Assembly (NCBI GenBank): GCA_027030295.1 | Contig: JALVFB010000017.1 | Coordinates: 1-18,010, forward strand | Reading direction: 5' to 3' | Length of the DNA: 18,010 nt | Origin: Hyphomicrobiales bacterium | Lineage (GTDB): Bacteria > Pseudomonadota > Alphaproteobacteria > Rhizobiales > Aestuariivirgaceae | Part shown: positions 1-5,971 of the stretch, one piece after another | How positions within the stretch are numbered: position 1 is the stretch's first letter | How the letters are laid out: every line of letters starts with the position of its first letter | Notes under the pieces: model-generated | What the model saw: only the letters and a program-made list of their open reading frames with translations | Told to the model about the DNA's origin: nothing | The model's database searches: none | Program-made: the position numbers and the translations under genes

Positions 1-1
1 C

Positions 2-433
2 GGCCCCGACGGCATGACCCCCGAACGCCAGGCCCTGAAACGCATCCTGTCGAAGCTGGACATTCCGCCGCTGGAGCCGGTGCCGAAGACCCACGTGCTC
101 ACCCGTTCCTTCTTCCTGCTGAAGAGCTTTCCGGGACGCTATGAAGAATCGCCGCTGTGGGTGGAGGCCACCTCCATCGGCCGCGAGCGCCGCAAGCTCT
201 CGCCGGCCAACGCCGATGGCGTGAGCGCCATTCTCATCACCGGCAACGACATGGCCGGCGCCTGGGCCATCTCGCCCGGCGGCCAGCCGCTGCTGCCGGT
301 AACGCCCGGCGGCACGCGCCAGCGCGAATACGCCTATCGCGCCGGCATCAACATCGTCATGTATACCCTCACCGGCAACTACAAGGCCGACCAGGTGCAC
401 CTGCCCACCATCCTGAAGAGGCTGGGGCAATGA
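2..433 (+). CDS. DUF4159 domain protein, C-terminal part (5' end outside window)
   Basis: The reading frame is open from the first bases of the window, so the start lies upstream and only about 143 C-terminal residues are seen. The stretch carries the hallmarks of the end of DUF4159: a nitrous 'NDMAGAW' core, then 'YRAGINIVMYTLTGNYKADQVH', broken here as YRAGINIV / MYTLTGNYKADQVH, and a final 'ILKRLGQ'. In alphaproteobacteria this domain usually ends a long membrane protein with an N-terminal BatA-like region, encoded beside MoxR AAA+ ATPase and DUF58 genes. Such clusters are linked by inference to MoxR-type chaperone or envelope functions; the biochemical role of DUF4159 is unknown. The next gene on the same strand is the usual partner of this family, which supports the call. 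The gap of 146 nt between them is unusually large and holds an inverted repeat. The family assignment is strong; the function is not established. Confidence 0.85.
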   Translation, partial: GPDGMTPERQALKRILSKLDIPPLEPVPKTHVLTRSFFLLKSFPGRYEESPLWVEATSIGRERRKLSPANADGVSAILITGNDMAGAWAISPGGQPLLPVTPGGTRQREYAYRAGINIVMYTLTGNYKADQVHLPTILKRLGQ

Positions 434-470
434 AGGATCGGATTGAATTGGCGCTTCCTTGCCATGGTGC

Positions 471-549
471 TTCCCTGCCCACGGCTGTCAAGGCTGCGCC
501 TTCGGCGCACCGCTTCGCGGCTGCGGCCTTGACAGCCGTGGGCGGGGAA
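471..549. repeat. 24-bp-armed inverted repeat with two nested mini-hairpins
   Basis: Left arm 471-494 and right arm 526-549 are reverse complements with a single mismatch (core CCACGGCTGTCAAGGC). The 31-nt interior holds two further perfect hairpins with TTC loops: TGCGCC/GGCGCA at 495-509 and CCGC/GCGG at 510-520. The RNA would fold as a long stem closed by a three-way junction. It sits between two genes that should be co-transcribed. No T-run follows, so it is not a canonical intrinsic terminator. It could be a REP-like palindromic element, an mRNA-stability or processing site, or an attenuator. The structure is seen directly; the role is inferred. Confidence 0.8.
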
Positions 550-579
550 AGAACCCCAACTATGGGAGTCTGCTGAACC

Positions 580-2694
580 GTGCGGCATCAGTTCGACATC
601 CTGTTCGACCCCATCGTGCCGATATGGCTCATCGCCATCGGCCTGCTGGCGGCCATCGCGCTGCTGGCGCTGCTGTGGCGCGCGGGCTTCTCGCGCATCG
701 GCCTGGCCCTGCGCGCGCTGCTGGCGCTCGCCCTGGCCGCCATGCTGCTCGACCCGCGCCTGCGCACGCAGCAGACCGAGCCGCTTTCCGACATCGCCGT
801 CATCATCGCCGATCATTCCGCCAGCCAGCACCTGGACGGGCGCCTGGAACGCACCCGCGCCGCCACCCGCCTCCTGCGACAGCGCCTCGCCGCCCTGCCC
901 AACACGCAAGCGCGCACCCACGTAGTTCCCGCCGACGACGGATTGCGCGGCACGCGCCTCGTTTCCGCCCTCAAGGAGGCGCTGGCCGACATCCCGCCGG
1001 AGCGCTTCGCCGGCGCCTTCCTCGTCACCGACGGCCTCGTGCACGACATGCCCGCCGATGCCGCCCGCATCCTGCCGCGCGGCTACGGGGGCGCGCCGGT
1101 GCACGTGCTGCTCACCGGGCGCAAGAACGAGCGCGACCGCTGGATTTCCATCGTCCGCGCCGGGCGCTATGGCATCATCGGCAAGGAACTGGCCATTGTC
1201 TTCAGGCTGAACCAGCAGCCCATGCCGCGCGCGCCCGGGCCGGTGAACGTGCGCGTGCGCCTGAACGGACAGGAGCTGCGCCGCCAGCGCGTGCTGCCCG
1301 GCGCCCGCGCGCTGCTGCGCGTGCCGGTGCGCCACGCCGGGCAGAACGTGGTGGAGCTGATCGCCGAGCCGATGACCGGCGCGCCGGAGCTGAGCCTGCG
1401 CAACAACCACGTGGTGCACACCTTCAAGGGCGTGCGCGACCGGTTGCGCGTGCTGCTGATCTCCGGCAAGCCGCACCCGGGCGAGCGCATCTGGCGCGAT
1501 CTGCTCAAATCCGATCCGATGGTGGATCTCGTGCACTTCACCATCCTGCGCCCGCCGGAGAAGCAGGACGGCACACCCATCTCCGAGCTGGCGCTCATCG
1601 CCTTTCCCACTTACGAGCTGTTCGTGGAAAAGCTGCGCCGCTTCGACCTCATCATCTTCGACCGCTACCAGCGCCGCTCCATCCTGTCGCTGGACTATCT
1701 CCAGAACGTGGTGGATTACGTGCGCGATGGCGGCGCGGTGCTGTTCACCGCCGGGCCGGAGTTCGCGGACGAGGATTCGCTCTATCACACGCCGCTGGCG
1801 GACATATTGCCCATCACGCCCTCCGGACGGGTCATCGAGCGCCCCTTCCGCGCGCGGGTGAGCGCCACCGGCCTGCGCCATCCGCTCACCGCCGGGCTGG
1901 GGCAGGACACGCCGGACGCAACGCCGCCCTGGGGGCGCTGGTTCCGCGTCATCGACACACGGATGAAGGGCGACAGGGCGGCCGTGCTCATGCGCGGGCC
2001 GGATGATGCGCCGCTGCTCACGCTGTCCCACGTCGGCGAGGGGCGGGTGGCGGCGCTGTTGTCCGACCATGTATGGCTGTGGGCGCGCCGCTACGACGGC
2101 GGCGGGCCATATGTGGAGCTGATGCGCCGCCTGGCCCACTGGCTGATGAAGGAGCCGGATCTGGAAGAGGAACAATTGCACGCCCGTCTTGTCGGCGCCG
2201 ACCTGCTCATCACCCGCCGCACCCTCGCCGATACGCCGCCGCCGCTGCGCATCACCACGCCCGCCGGCAAGACACTCCAGCGCCCCTGGCGGCGCCGCGC
2301 CCCCGGCCTCTTCGAAACCCGCCTGCGCAACGCCGCGCCCGGGTTATATCATCTGAGAAGCGGCGCGCTGTCTCGCAGCTTTCCGGTCGGCGCGGCGGAC
2401 GTGCCGGAGTTCCGCCGCCTGCTGGCCACGGCGGACGTCCTGCGCCCGCTGGCGCAGGCCACCGGCGGCGCCGTGCGCCGGATCGCCACCGGCGATGGCA
2501 AAACCGTGCGTCTGCCGGGACTGGCCAAGGTGGACACGGGCGCGACCATGGCCGGGCGCGGCTGGCTGGGCGTGGCCCGGCGCAACGCGGCGCGGGTGCT
2601 GGCGGTACGCCATTATCCGCTGTTCACGGGGCTTTTCGCGCTGATCGGCCTGTTGCTGCTGCTGGGCACGGCCTGGCGGCTGGAAGGCCGTTGA
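580..2694 (+). CDS. Membrane protein with vWA-like and GATase1-like domains
   Basis: The protein has 704 residues. Two hydrophobic segments (about 13-33 and 38-57) open it and one (about 681-700) closes it, so the large central part is probably exposed on one side of the inner membrane. Residues 70-180 resemble a von Willebrand A fold with an intact metal-site motif DHSAS (D78, S80, S82) and a later VTDG (D151). Residues about 285-430 resemble the class I glutamine amidotransferase-like fold ('FDLIIFDRY', 'VRDGGAVLFTAGP') with no obvious catalytic Cys-His pair, so a binding role is likelier than amidotransfer. Such proteins commonly follow DUF4159 genes in MoxR/DUF58 clusters. The start is GTG: an in-frame TGA at 574-576 rules out anything further upstream, and a GGGAG lies 11 nt before it. 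The precise function is unknown. Confidence 0.8.
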   Translation: MRHQFDILFDPIVPIWLIAIGLLAAIALLALLWRAGFSRIGLALRALLALALAAMLLDPRLRTQQTEPLSDIAVIIADHSASQHLDGRLERTRAATRLLRQRLAALPNTQARTHVVPADDGLRGTRLVSALKEALADIPPERFAGAFLVTDGLVHDMPADAARILPRGYGGAPVHVLLTGRKNERDRWISIVRAGRYGIIGKELAIVFRLNQQPMPRAPGPVNVRVRLNGQELRRQRVLPGARALLRVPVRHAGQNVVELIAEPMTGAPELSLRNNHVVHTFKGVRDRLRVLLISGKPHPGERIWRDLLKSDPMVDLVHFTILRPPEKQDGTPISELALIAFPTYELFVEKLRRFDLIIFDRYQRRSILSLDYLQNVVDYVRDGGAVLFTAGPEFADEDSLYHTPLADILPITPSGRVIERPFRARVSATGLRHPLTAGLGQDTPDATPPWGRWFRVIDTRMKGDRAAVLMRGPDDAPLLTLSHVGEGRVAALLSDHVWLWARRYDGGGPYVELMRRLAHWLMKEPDLEEEQLHARLVGADLLITRRTLADTPPPLRITTPAGKTLQRPWRRRAPGLFETRLRNAAPGLYHLRSGALSRSFPVGAADVPEFRRLLATADVLRPLAQATGGAVRRIATGDGKTVRLPGLAKVDTGATMAGRGWLGVARRNAARVLAVRHYPLFTGLFALIGLLLLLGTAWRLEGR

Positions 2695-2714
2695 ACTTCC
2701 CGCTCATATCCGAT

Positions 2715-2743
2715 TTGCCATATGTGGCTGACCGGTATATATT
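2715..2743 (+). promoter_or_regulatory. Sigma70-type promoter of the small Cys protein gene
   Basis: A -35 TTGCCA at 2715-2720 and a -10 TATATT at 2738-2743 are separated by exactly 17 nt; each hexamer matches the consensus at five of six positions. Transcription would begin near 2750, giving a leader of about 50 nt. The -10 region and the bases after it (TATATATTCCGC) are almost the same as in the promoter at 5904-5932. No experimental start is known; this is read from the sequence. Confidence 0.65.
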
Positions 2744-2798
2744 CCGCCGCACGAAACCATTTGCCAACGGCGGAAAGAAATTCGAAAGGAGGGGGCGG

Positions 2799-3182
2799 AT
2801 GAACAACCGGGTTCGCAAACTGGCCATTTCCCTTTGCGTCATGGCATGCGTCGGGTTTTCCACGGCATCGACGACGCAGGCGGCCCCACCACGCCCCATC
2901 ACCGGCTACAAGAACGTGGACGAGGCCATCTACGTGCTCGGCACCACCTGCGGCATGGGGTCGCTGACCGCCGCCAAGGTCATCGACAGTTTCATCCTCG
3001 CCGTGGCTCCCAGCCTCGCGGCGGAAGAAAAGAAGGACACCACCGCCTTCGGCAACATGGTGCAGCAACTGCAGAAAAAGGACGAACTGAGCCAGTATGG
3101 CTACAAGGGTCCGGTGCGCCGCTTCATCGACCGCCATTGCATCATAGGCTACCTCACCGGCTCCGGTTCCTGTGGCAAGTGA
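2799..3182 (+). CDS. Small secreted protein of unknown function with three cysteines
   Basis: The protein has 127 residues. A basic N-terminus (NNRVRK), a hydrophobic stretch (about 8-23) and a TTQA/A cleavage site near residue 28 make a convincing signal peptide, so the mature protein of about 99 residues is probably periplasmic or secreted. The mature part has three cysteines (C51, C114, C125), enough for one disulfide plus a free thiol, and is otherwise a polar, largely helical-looking sequence. The start is well fixed: a perfect AAGGAGG (2786-2792) lies 6 nt before the ATG, and a near-consensus promoter lies upstream. The cysteine at residue 17 sits in a poor lipobox (VMAC), so lipidation is unlikely. 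I do not recognise the family. The gene is monocistronic, followed by hairpins and a repeat before a convergent gene. Confidence 0.75.
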   Translation: MNNRVRKLAISLCVMACVGFSTASTTQAAPPRPITGYKNVDEAIYVLGTTCGMGSLTAAKVIDSFILAVAPSLAAEEKKDTTAFGNMVQQLQKKDELSQYGYKGPVRRFIDRHCIIGYLTGSGSCGK

Positions 3183-3202
3183 TCCGAGAGCGCGGGGAAA
3201 GG

Positions 3203-3241
3203 CGAAAATGCCGGCGCCAGGAGCGCCGGCACCGATTTTCG
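3203..3241 (+). terminator. Hairpin downstream of the small Cys protein gene
   Basis: A perfect 9-bp stem TGCCGGCGC / GCGCCGGCA (3209-3217 and 3223-3231) closes a 5-nt loop. Beyond a 3-nt bulge, CGAAAAT pairs with ATTTTCG (3203-3209 with 3235-3241), so the stem is extended with A/T-rich ends. This resembles a bidirectional intrinsic terminator with short A and T runs. It lies 21 nt after the stop codon, where a terminator is expected. Confidence 0.65.
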
Positions 3242-3296
3242 TTTCACCAGCCATCTTCCCATGCCGGGTCGCGCAGGGGCCGGCCATCGAAGCCGC

Positions 3297-3330
3297 CCCC
3301 GCCCAGGCCCTTTTCGGGAGTTGGGCGGGG
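3297..3330. terminator. Second GC-rich hairpin in the convergent spacer
   Basis: CCCCGCCCA (3297-3305) and TGGGCGGGG (3322-3330) form a perfect 9-bp stem, with an inner CCC-TTTTC-GGG pairing at 3308-3318. No T-run follows on either strand. It lies just before the 128-bp repeat and shares the short string AGGCCCTT with that repeat's interior. It may be an accessory terminator or the remnant of another palindromic element. The whole spacer 3183-3490 contains no convincing gene. Confidence 0.45.
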
Positions 3331-3338
3331 ACGCGAAA

Positions 3339-3466
3339 TGATACCAGATTGCGTAAAGACTGACCGGTGAAACCGCCCCGCGCCCCTCAGGCCCTTGTTT
3401 TTCATAATTTGGGGGCCCAAGTGGGGGCGCGGGGCGGTGGGTGGTTCTTTATGCATCTTGGTATGA
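3339..3466 (+). repeat. 128-bp palindromic repeat, copy 1 (MITE/REP-like)
   Basis: This block recurs at 8053-8180 in the same orientation and with exactly the same length; I count about 12 differences, mostly in the outer 35 bp. Its ends form imperfect terminal inverted repeats (TGATACCA at the left, TTGGTATGA at the right, continuing with a shared GC..AAAG pattern inward). Inside, CCGCCCCGCGCCCC and GGGGCGCGGGGCGG form a perfect 14-bp stem around an AT-rich core. The element therefore folds end to end and has no coding capacity of its own. It lies between convergent genes, so it may stop transcription from both sides. Confidence 0.85.
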
Positions 3467-3490
3467 CAAGGTGCTTTTCCGCCGGGATCG

Positions 3491-4093
3491 TCAGCAATCC
3501 TTGCACGCCAGGGTCAGCTGCTGACGCGGCCGCAGGACGACCTGGCTGTTCAGCGTGAAGGTGTGGTTGCCGAACACCATCTTGCCGATCTGGACGGGAT
3601 AGCGATAGCATCCGAAGGTGAACACCAGATCGTTTCCATCCTGCATGGCGGCCTTGTGGCTGGCGTTCAGCTTTGGCGGCTTGCTCTGGCACGATGCGTT
3701 GCCCAGATGATGCTTCCAGCGCAGATGCAGTTTGCCCTTGCTGTTCTTGCCATAGACATAGATGGTCAGCCCCAGGTTTTCCTTGGGAAGCTTGCCCAGA
3801 ATATACTGGGCCGCCTTGTAATATTTGGCGATGGCGGTTTTCGTGAGCTTGCCCGGCGCTTGCGCCACCAGGTCACCGACCGTGTTGGTCACCCGCGCCG
3901 CCTTGCGCGAGGCCATGCTCATCAGGAACATTTCCACCGATCCCAGCAGAAGAATCAGCAGGAAGGGCAGAATGATGGCCATTTCGATGGCCGCCGCGCC
4001 CTGTTCATCCGCGACCTTGCGCCGCAACCCGCGCGCCATCCGCGCCAGGCGACTGACGACATGCCGCCGCGTTTTCGTAGCATCCTGTTTCAT
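3491..4093 (-). CDS. TadE-like pseudopilin-type protein
   Basis: The protein has 200 residues. The N-terminus is basic (about residues 1-27) and is followed by the TadE-family signature EQGAAAIEMAIILPFLLILL, with the conserved Glu at 37 and a membrane segment at about 38-58. The remainder (60-200) should lie outside the membrane and carries four cysteines (135, 162, 197, 200), the last two in a C-terminal CKDC. TadE-like proteins are minor pseudopilins of Tad/Flp-type pilus or secretion systems, processed by a prepilin peptidase. No other tad gene is visible, so this pair may serve a Tad locus elsewhere or act alone. The gene starts 21 nt after the stop of the other TadE-like gene, with a GGGGGAAGG ribosome site, so the two form an operon. 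Confidence 0.85.
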   Translation of the reverse strand: MKQDATKTRRHVVSRLARMARGLRRKVADEQGAAAIEMAIILPFLLILLLGSVEMFLMSMASRKAARVTNTVGDLVAQAPGKLTKTAIAKYYKAAQYILGKLPKENLGLTIYVYGKNSKGKLHLRWKHHLGNASCQSKPPKLNASHKAAMQDGNDLVFTFGCYRYPVQIGKMVFGNHTFTLNSQVVLRPRQQLTLACKDC

Positions 4094-4114
4094 GACGCCT
4101 TCCCCCGCTTGTTG

Positions 4115-4669
4115 TTACGATCCATAGGGTTCGTTGCGGAATGCCATTGCGGCATTCAGAATGAAGACCTTGCCGTCGATGGCGTGCATCAGCGACCCGA
4201 TGAGCGGCGTGAAGAATTTCCACGGATAGAAGGCGCGCACCACCACGACCTTCTTTGGGCCGCCGAGCTGATAGGAAGTGCTCATGGTGAGGGAACCCGT
4301 CGGGCCGGTTTTCAGCGCCGGCACCTTGATGCTGGCGAAATCCTTGAAACTGCGAACATCCAGTATCAGGTCCGACATGCAGGAGGTTTTCAGCATCACC
4401 CGCTCGCAAATGGCCTGCTTCAAGAGCTTGGCGGTCATGTTTTTCTTGTCCGCCTGGCCGGTGCGCACCAGCCGCGCCGCCCTGTCCACGCCGTCTTCCA
4501 GGCCATTGTTGAAGATCATCATCATGCCAAGCTCGACGATGCCCATGAACACCCAGAAGAAGACCATCGCGATCAGGGCGAATTCCACCGCCGTGGCGCC
4601 TTCTTCCCGCTTGCGCCACCGCCGCGCCTTGTTTTGCAGTTTGTGCAATACCCGCTTCATCATCATCAT
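4115..4669 (-). CDS. TadE-like protein, first gene of the pair
   Basis: The protein has 184 residues from the chosen start. The TadE signature is 'REEGATAVEFALIAMVFFW' (residues 21-39), with the conserved Glu at 29 and a membrane segment at about 30-51. The C-terminus ends in AFRNEPYGS, a typical close of TadE-family proteins. Four ATG codons in a row (4669 to 4658) begin the gene; GGGGAGG at 4674-4680 is 4 nt from the first and 7 nt from the second, so initiation could be at either. A longer open frame to 4834 exists but its extra 55 residues look non-coding. The role would be that of a minor pilin in pilus biogenesis or secretion, by family. It is co-transcribed with the downstream TadE-like gene. 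Confidence 0.85.
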   Translation of the reverse strand: MMMMKRVLHKLQNKARRWRKREEGATAVEFALIAMVFFWVFMGIVELGMMMIFNNGLEDGVDRAARLVRTGQADKKNMTAKLLKQAICERVMLKTSCMSDLILDVRSFKDFASIKVPALKTGPTGSLTMSTSYQLGGPKKVVVVRAFYPWKFFTPLIGSLMHAIDGKVFILNAAMAFRNEPYGS

Positions 4670-4956
4670 CTTGCCTCCCCGGTCGGCCTTCCTTGTGGAA
4701 GGAGGGAACTTCCGCCTGTTTTTCCACAATTTGTAGCAGCCGGATTTTGGGATTGCGTTAGAAAGCGGCGCGCAATTCGATTCAATTTTTATCGGTGCCG
4801 GAAACCATTTTGCGAGGCCGCCGTTGTCGCCCATGGTTAACCTGTGATAAACATCGCTCGACTATTCTCGGGGGCGCGACGGGAACGGTTCGTCAGTTTT
4901 CTGCCCTATTCTGCCGCTACCGTGCGGCGGAGGCGGGATTGCTCGTGAGGGGTTTC
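4670..4956. other. Divergent intergenic region between tadE-like and sleB-like genes
   Basis: This spacer of 287 nt must hold the promoters of both divergent units. It is visibly AT-richer than its surroundings. I see a CtrA-like box (4837-4852, listed separately) towards the sleB-like gene. On the minus strand there is only a weak TTGAAT / TCTAAC pair with a 17-nt spacer in the region 4760-4790, which I do not call as a promoter. A short CCTTCC/GGAAGG hairpin lies near 4687. No gene is supported. Confidence 0.5.
4837..4852 (+). promoter_or_regulatory. CtrA-like box upstream of the cell wall hydrolase gene
   Basis: TTAA (4837-4840), a 7-nt spacer, then TAAAC (4848-4852) match the CtrA consensus TTAA-N7-TTAAC with one mismatch and exact spacing. 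A possible -10, TATTCT at 4863-4868, lies where a promoter overlapped by this box would have it. CtrA is the alphaproteobacterial cell-cycle and motility regulator. The match is short, so it may be a coincidence. Confidence 0.45.
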
Positions 4957-5850
4957 ATGCGGCCAGACAGGCAAACAGACCTGCAGCCCGTTCGGCGTGC
5001 TGCCCGCCCGCAGGCGCAGGTTGCCGGCTCCTCGCTGCATCCGGGAGAGCTCGTTTCCTTCGGCATGGCGGGCGTGGCCCTGGGCATTTCCCTGATGGTC
5101 GGCCTGCATTATCTCAACCAGCAGGCCAGCGCCCGCACCGCTCCGGAACGCTTCACCCCGCTGGCGGCGCCGATCTCGGCCCTGCGGACGAAGGAAGATC
5201 CCCTGCGGCCAATGGCGCTTTCCGTGGCCTATTCACCGGCGGCGGACTGGTCCCGGACGCAGAAGGTGGCCCGCGGCGGCAAGGCGAACATGCTGGTCAT
5301 GGCGCCGGACGAGGAGCTGCGCCCGGCCCCGCGCAGCGCACCGAAGCCCTCCGCCAGGCCACGCATTCTGAACACGCCGCCCATCTGGAAGCTGGAAAAG
5401 GGCTGGCGCCTGGCCCGCATCGAACGCGCCCGTCTGCTGGCCGAACGCAAGAAACGCCTGCGCGAGCGCATGTGCCTGGCCAAGGCCATCTATTTCGAGG
5501 CCCGTTCGGAAAGCATGCAGGGGAAGCTGGCGGTCGCCAAGGTCATTCTGAACCGGGTGCGCGACCCGCGCTTTCCCAATTCCGTTTGTGGCGTGGTCTA
5601 TCAGGGCGCGGAACGCCGCAATTCCTGCCAGTTCTCCTTCGCCTGCGACGGCAAGCCCGACTATCCCACCAACCGCCGGCAATGGGCGGTGGCCCGTCGC
5701 CTGGCGGCCAAGGCCCTGCGCGGCCGCATTCGCATGCCGCGGCTGGAAGGCGTGGCCTTCTATCATGCCGACTATGTGCGCCCCACCTGGGCCAGCATGA
5801 TGCGCCCGGTGGTCAAGATCGGGCGCCACATCTTCTACCGCGACAGCTGA
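4957..5850 (+). CDS. SleB-family cell wall hydrolase, membrane-anchored
   Basis: The protein has 297 residues. A hydrophobic segment (about 31-52) anchors it in the inner membrane with a short cytoplasmic tail; a basic, Pro- and Ala-rich linker leads to the catalytic domain (about 171-297). This domain matches the SleB/CwlJ Hydrolase_2 family: 'LAKAIYFEARSES' with the probable catalytic Glu at 181, then AVAKVILNRV, FPNSVCGVVYQ and CQFSFACDG. Enzymes of this fold cut the glycan strands of peptidoglycan; in non-sporing Gram-negatives they are thought to act in remodelling or division. The ATG follows GTGAGGGG by about 4 nt; a GTG at 4945 is an in-frame alternative. A CtrA-like box upstream suggests cell-cycle control, which would suit such an enzyme. 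It is divergent from the tadE-like pair. Confidence 0.88.
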   Translation: MRPDRQTDLQPVRRAARPQAQVAGSSLHPGELVSFGMAGVALGISLMVGLHYLNQQASARTAPERFTPLAAPISALRTKEDPLRPMALSVAYSPAADWSRTQKVARGGKANMLVMAPDEELRPAPRSAPKPSARPRILNTPPIWKLEKGWRLARIERARLLAERKKRLRERMCLAKAIYFEARSESMQGKLAVAKVILNRVRDPRFPNSVCGVVYQGAERRNSCQFSFACDGKPDYPTNRRQWAVARRLAAKALRGRIRMPRLEGVAFYHADYVRPTWASMMRPVVKIGRHIFYRDS

Positions 5851-5903
5851 CGCCCGTCTGCTGAAAATCCGGGCGACGAACCGCCCCGCGTTTCCACTCC
5901 CTG

Positions 5904-5932
5904 TTGCGAAATACCTCTGGCGCATATATACT
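5904..5932 (+). promoter_or_regulatory. Sigma70-type promoter of the unknown/OmpA-domain operon
   Basis: A -35 TTGCGA at 5904-5909 and a -10 TATACT at 5927-5932 are separated by 17 nt. The core TATATACTCCGC is nearly identical to that of the promoter at 2715-2743. Transcription would begin near 5940, about 32 nt before the start codon. This indicates that the gene downstream is not read only from the sleB-like gene. Confidence 0.65.
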
Positions 5933-5971
5933 CCGCGAATATTTTTCGGGAGGCTCAAAAACAGTTGGGGA

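Noticed and set aside
379..2181. A 600-residue open frame on the minus strand opposite the vWA/GATase-like gene
   Set aside because: Low-complexity His/Arg/Gln/Ala-rich translation typical of the reverse strand of a GC-rich gene; the plus-strand gene has membrane segments and motifs.
3244..3456. Small minus-strand frames at 3244-3456 and 7775-8353 that share a peptide beginning MHKEPP
   Set aside because: The shared peptide is only the translation of the 128-bp repeat; conservation extends over non-coding inverted ends and the rest of the two frames is unrelated.
4670..4834. N-terminal extension of the first tadE-like gene to 4834
   Set aside because: The ribosome site is before 4669, and the extension crosses AT-rich spacer next to the CtrA-like box and resembles no TadE protein.
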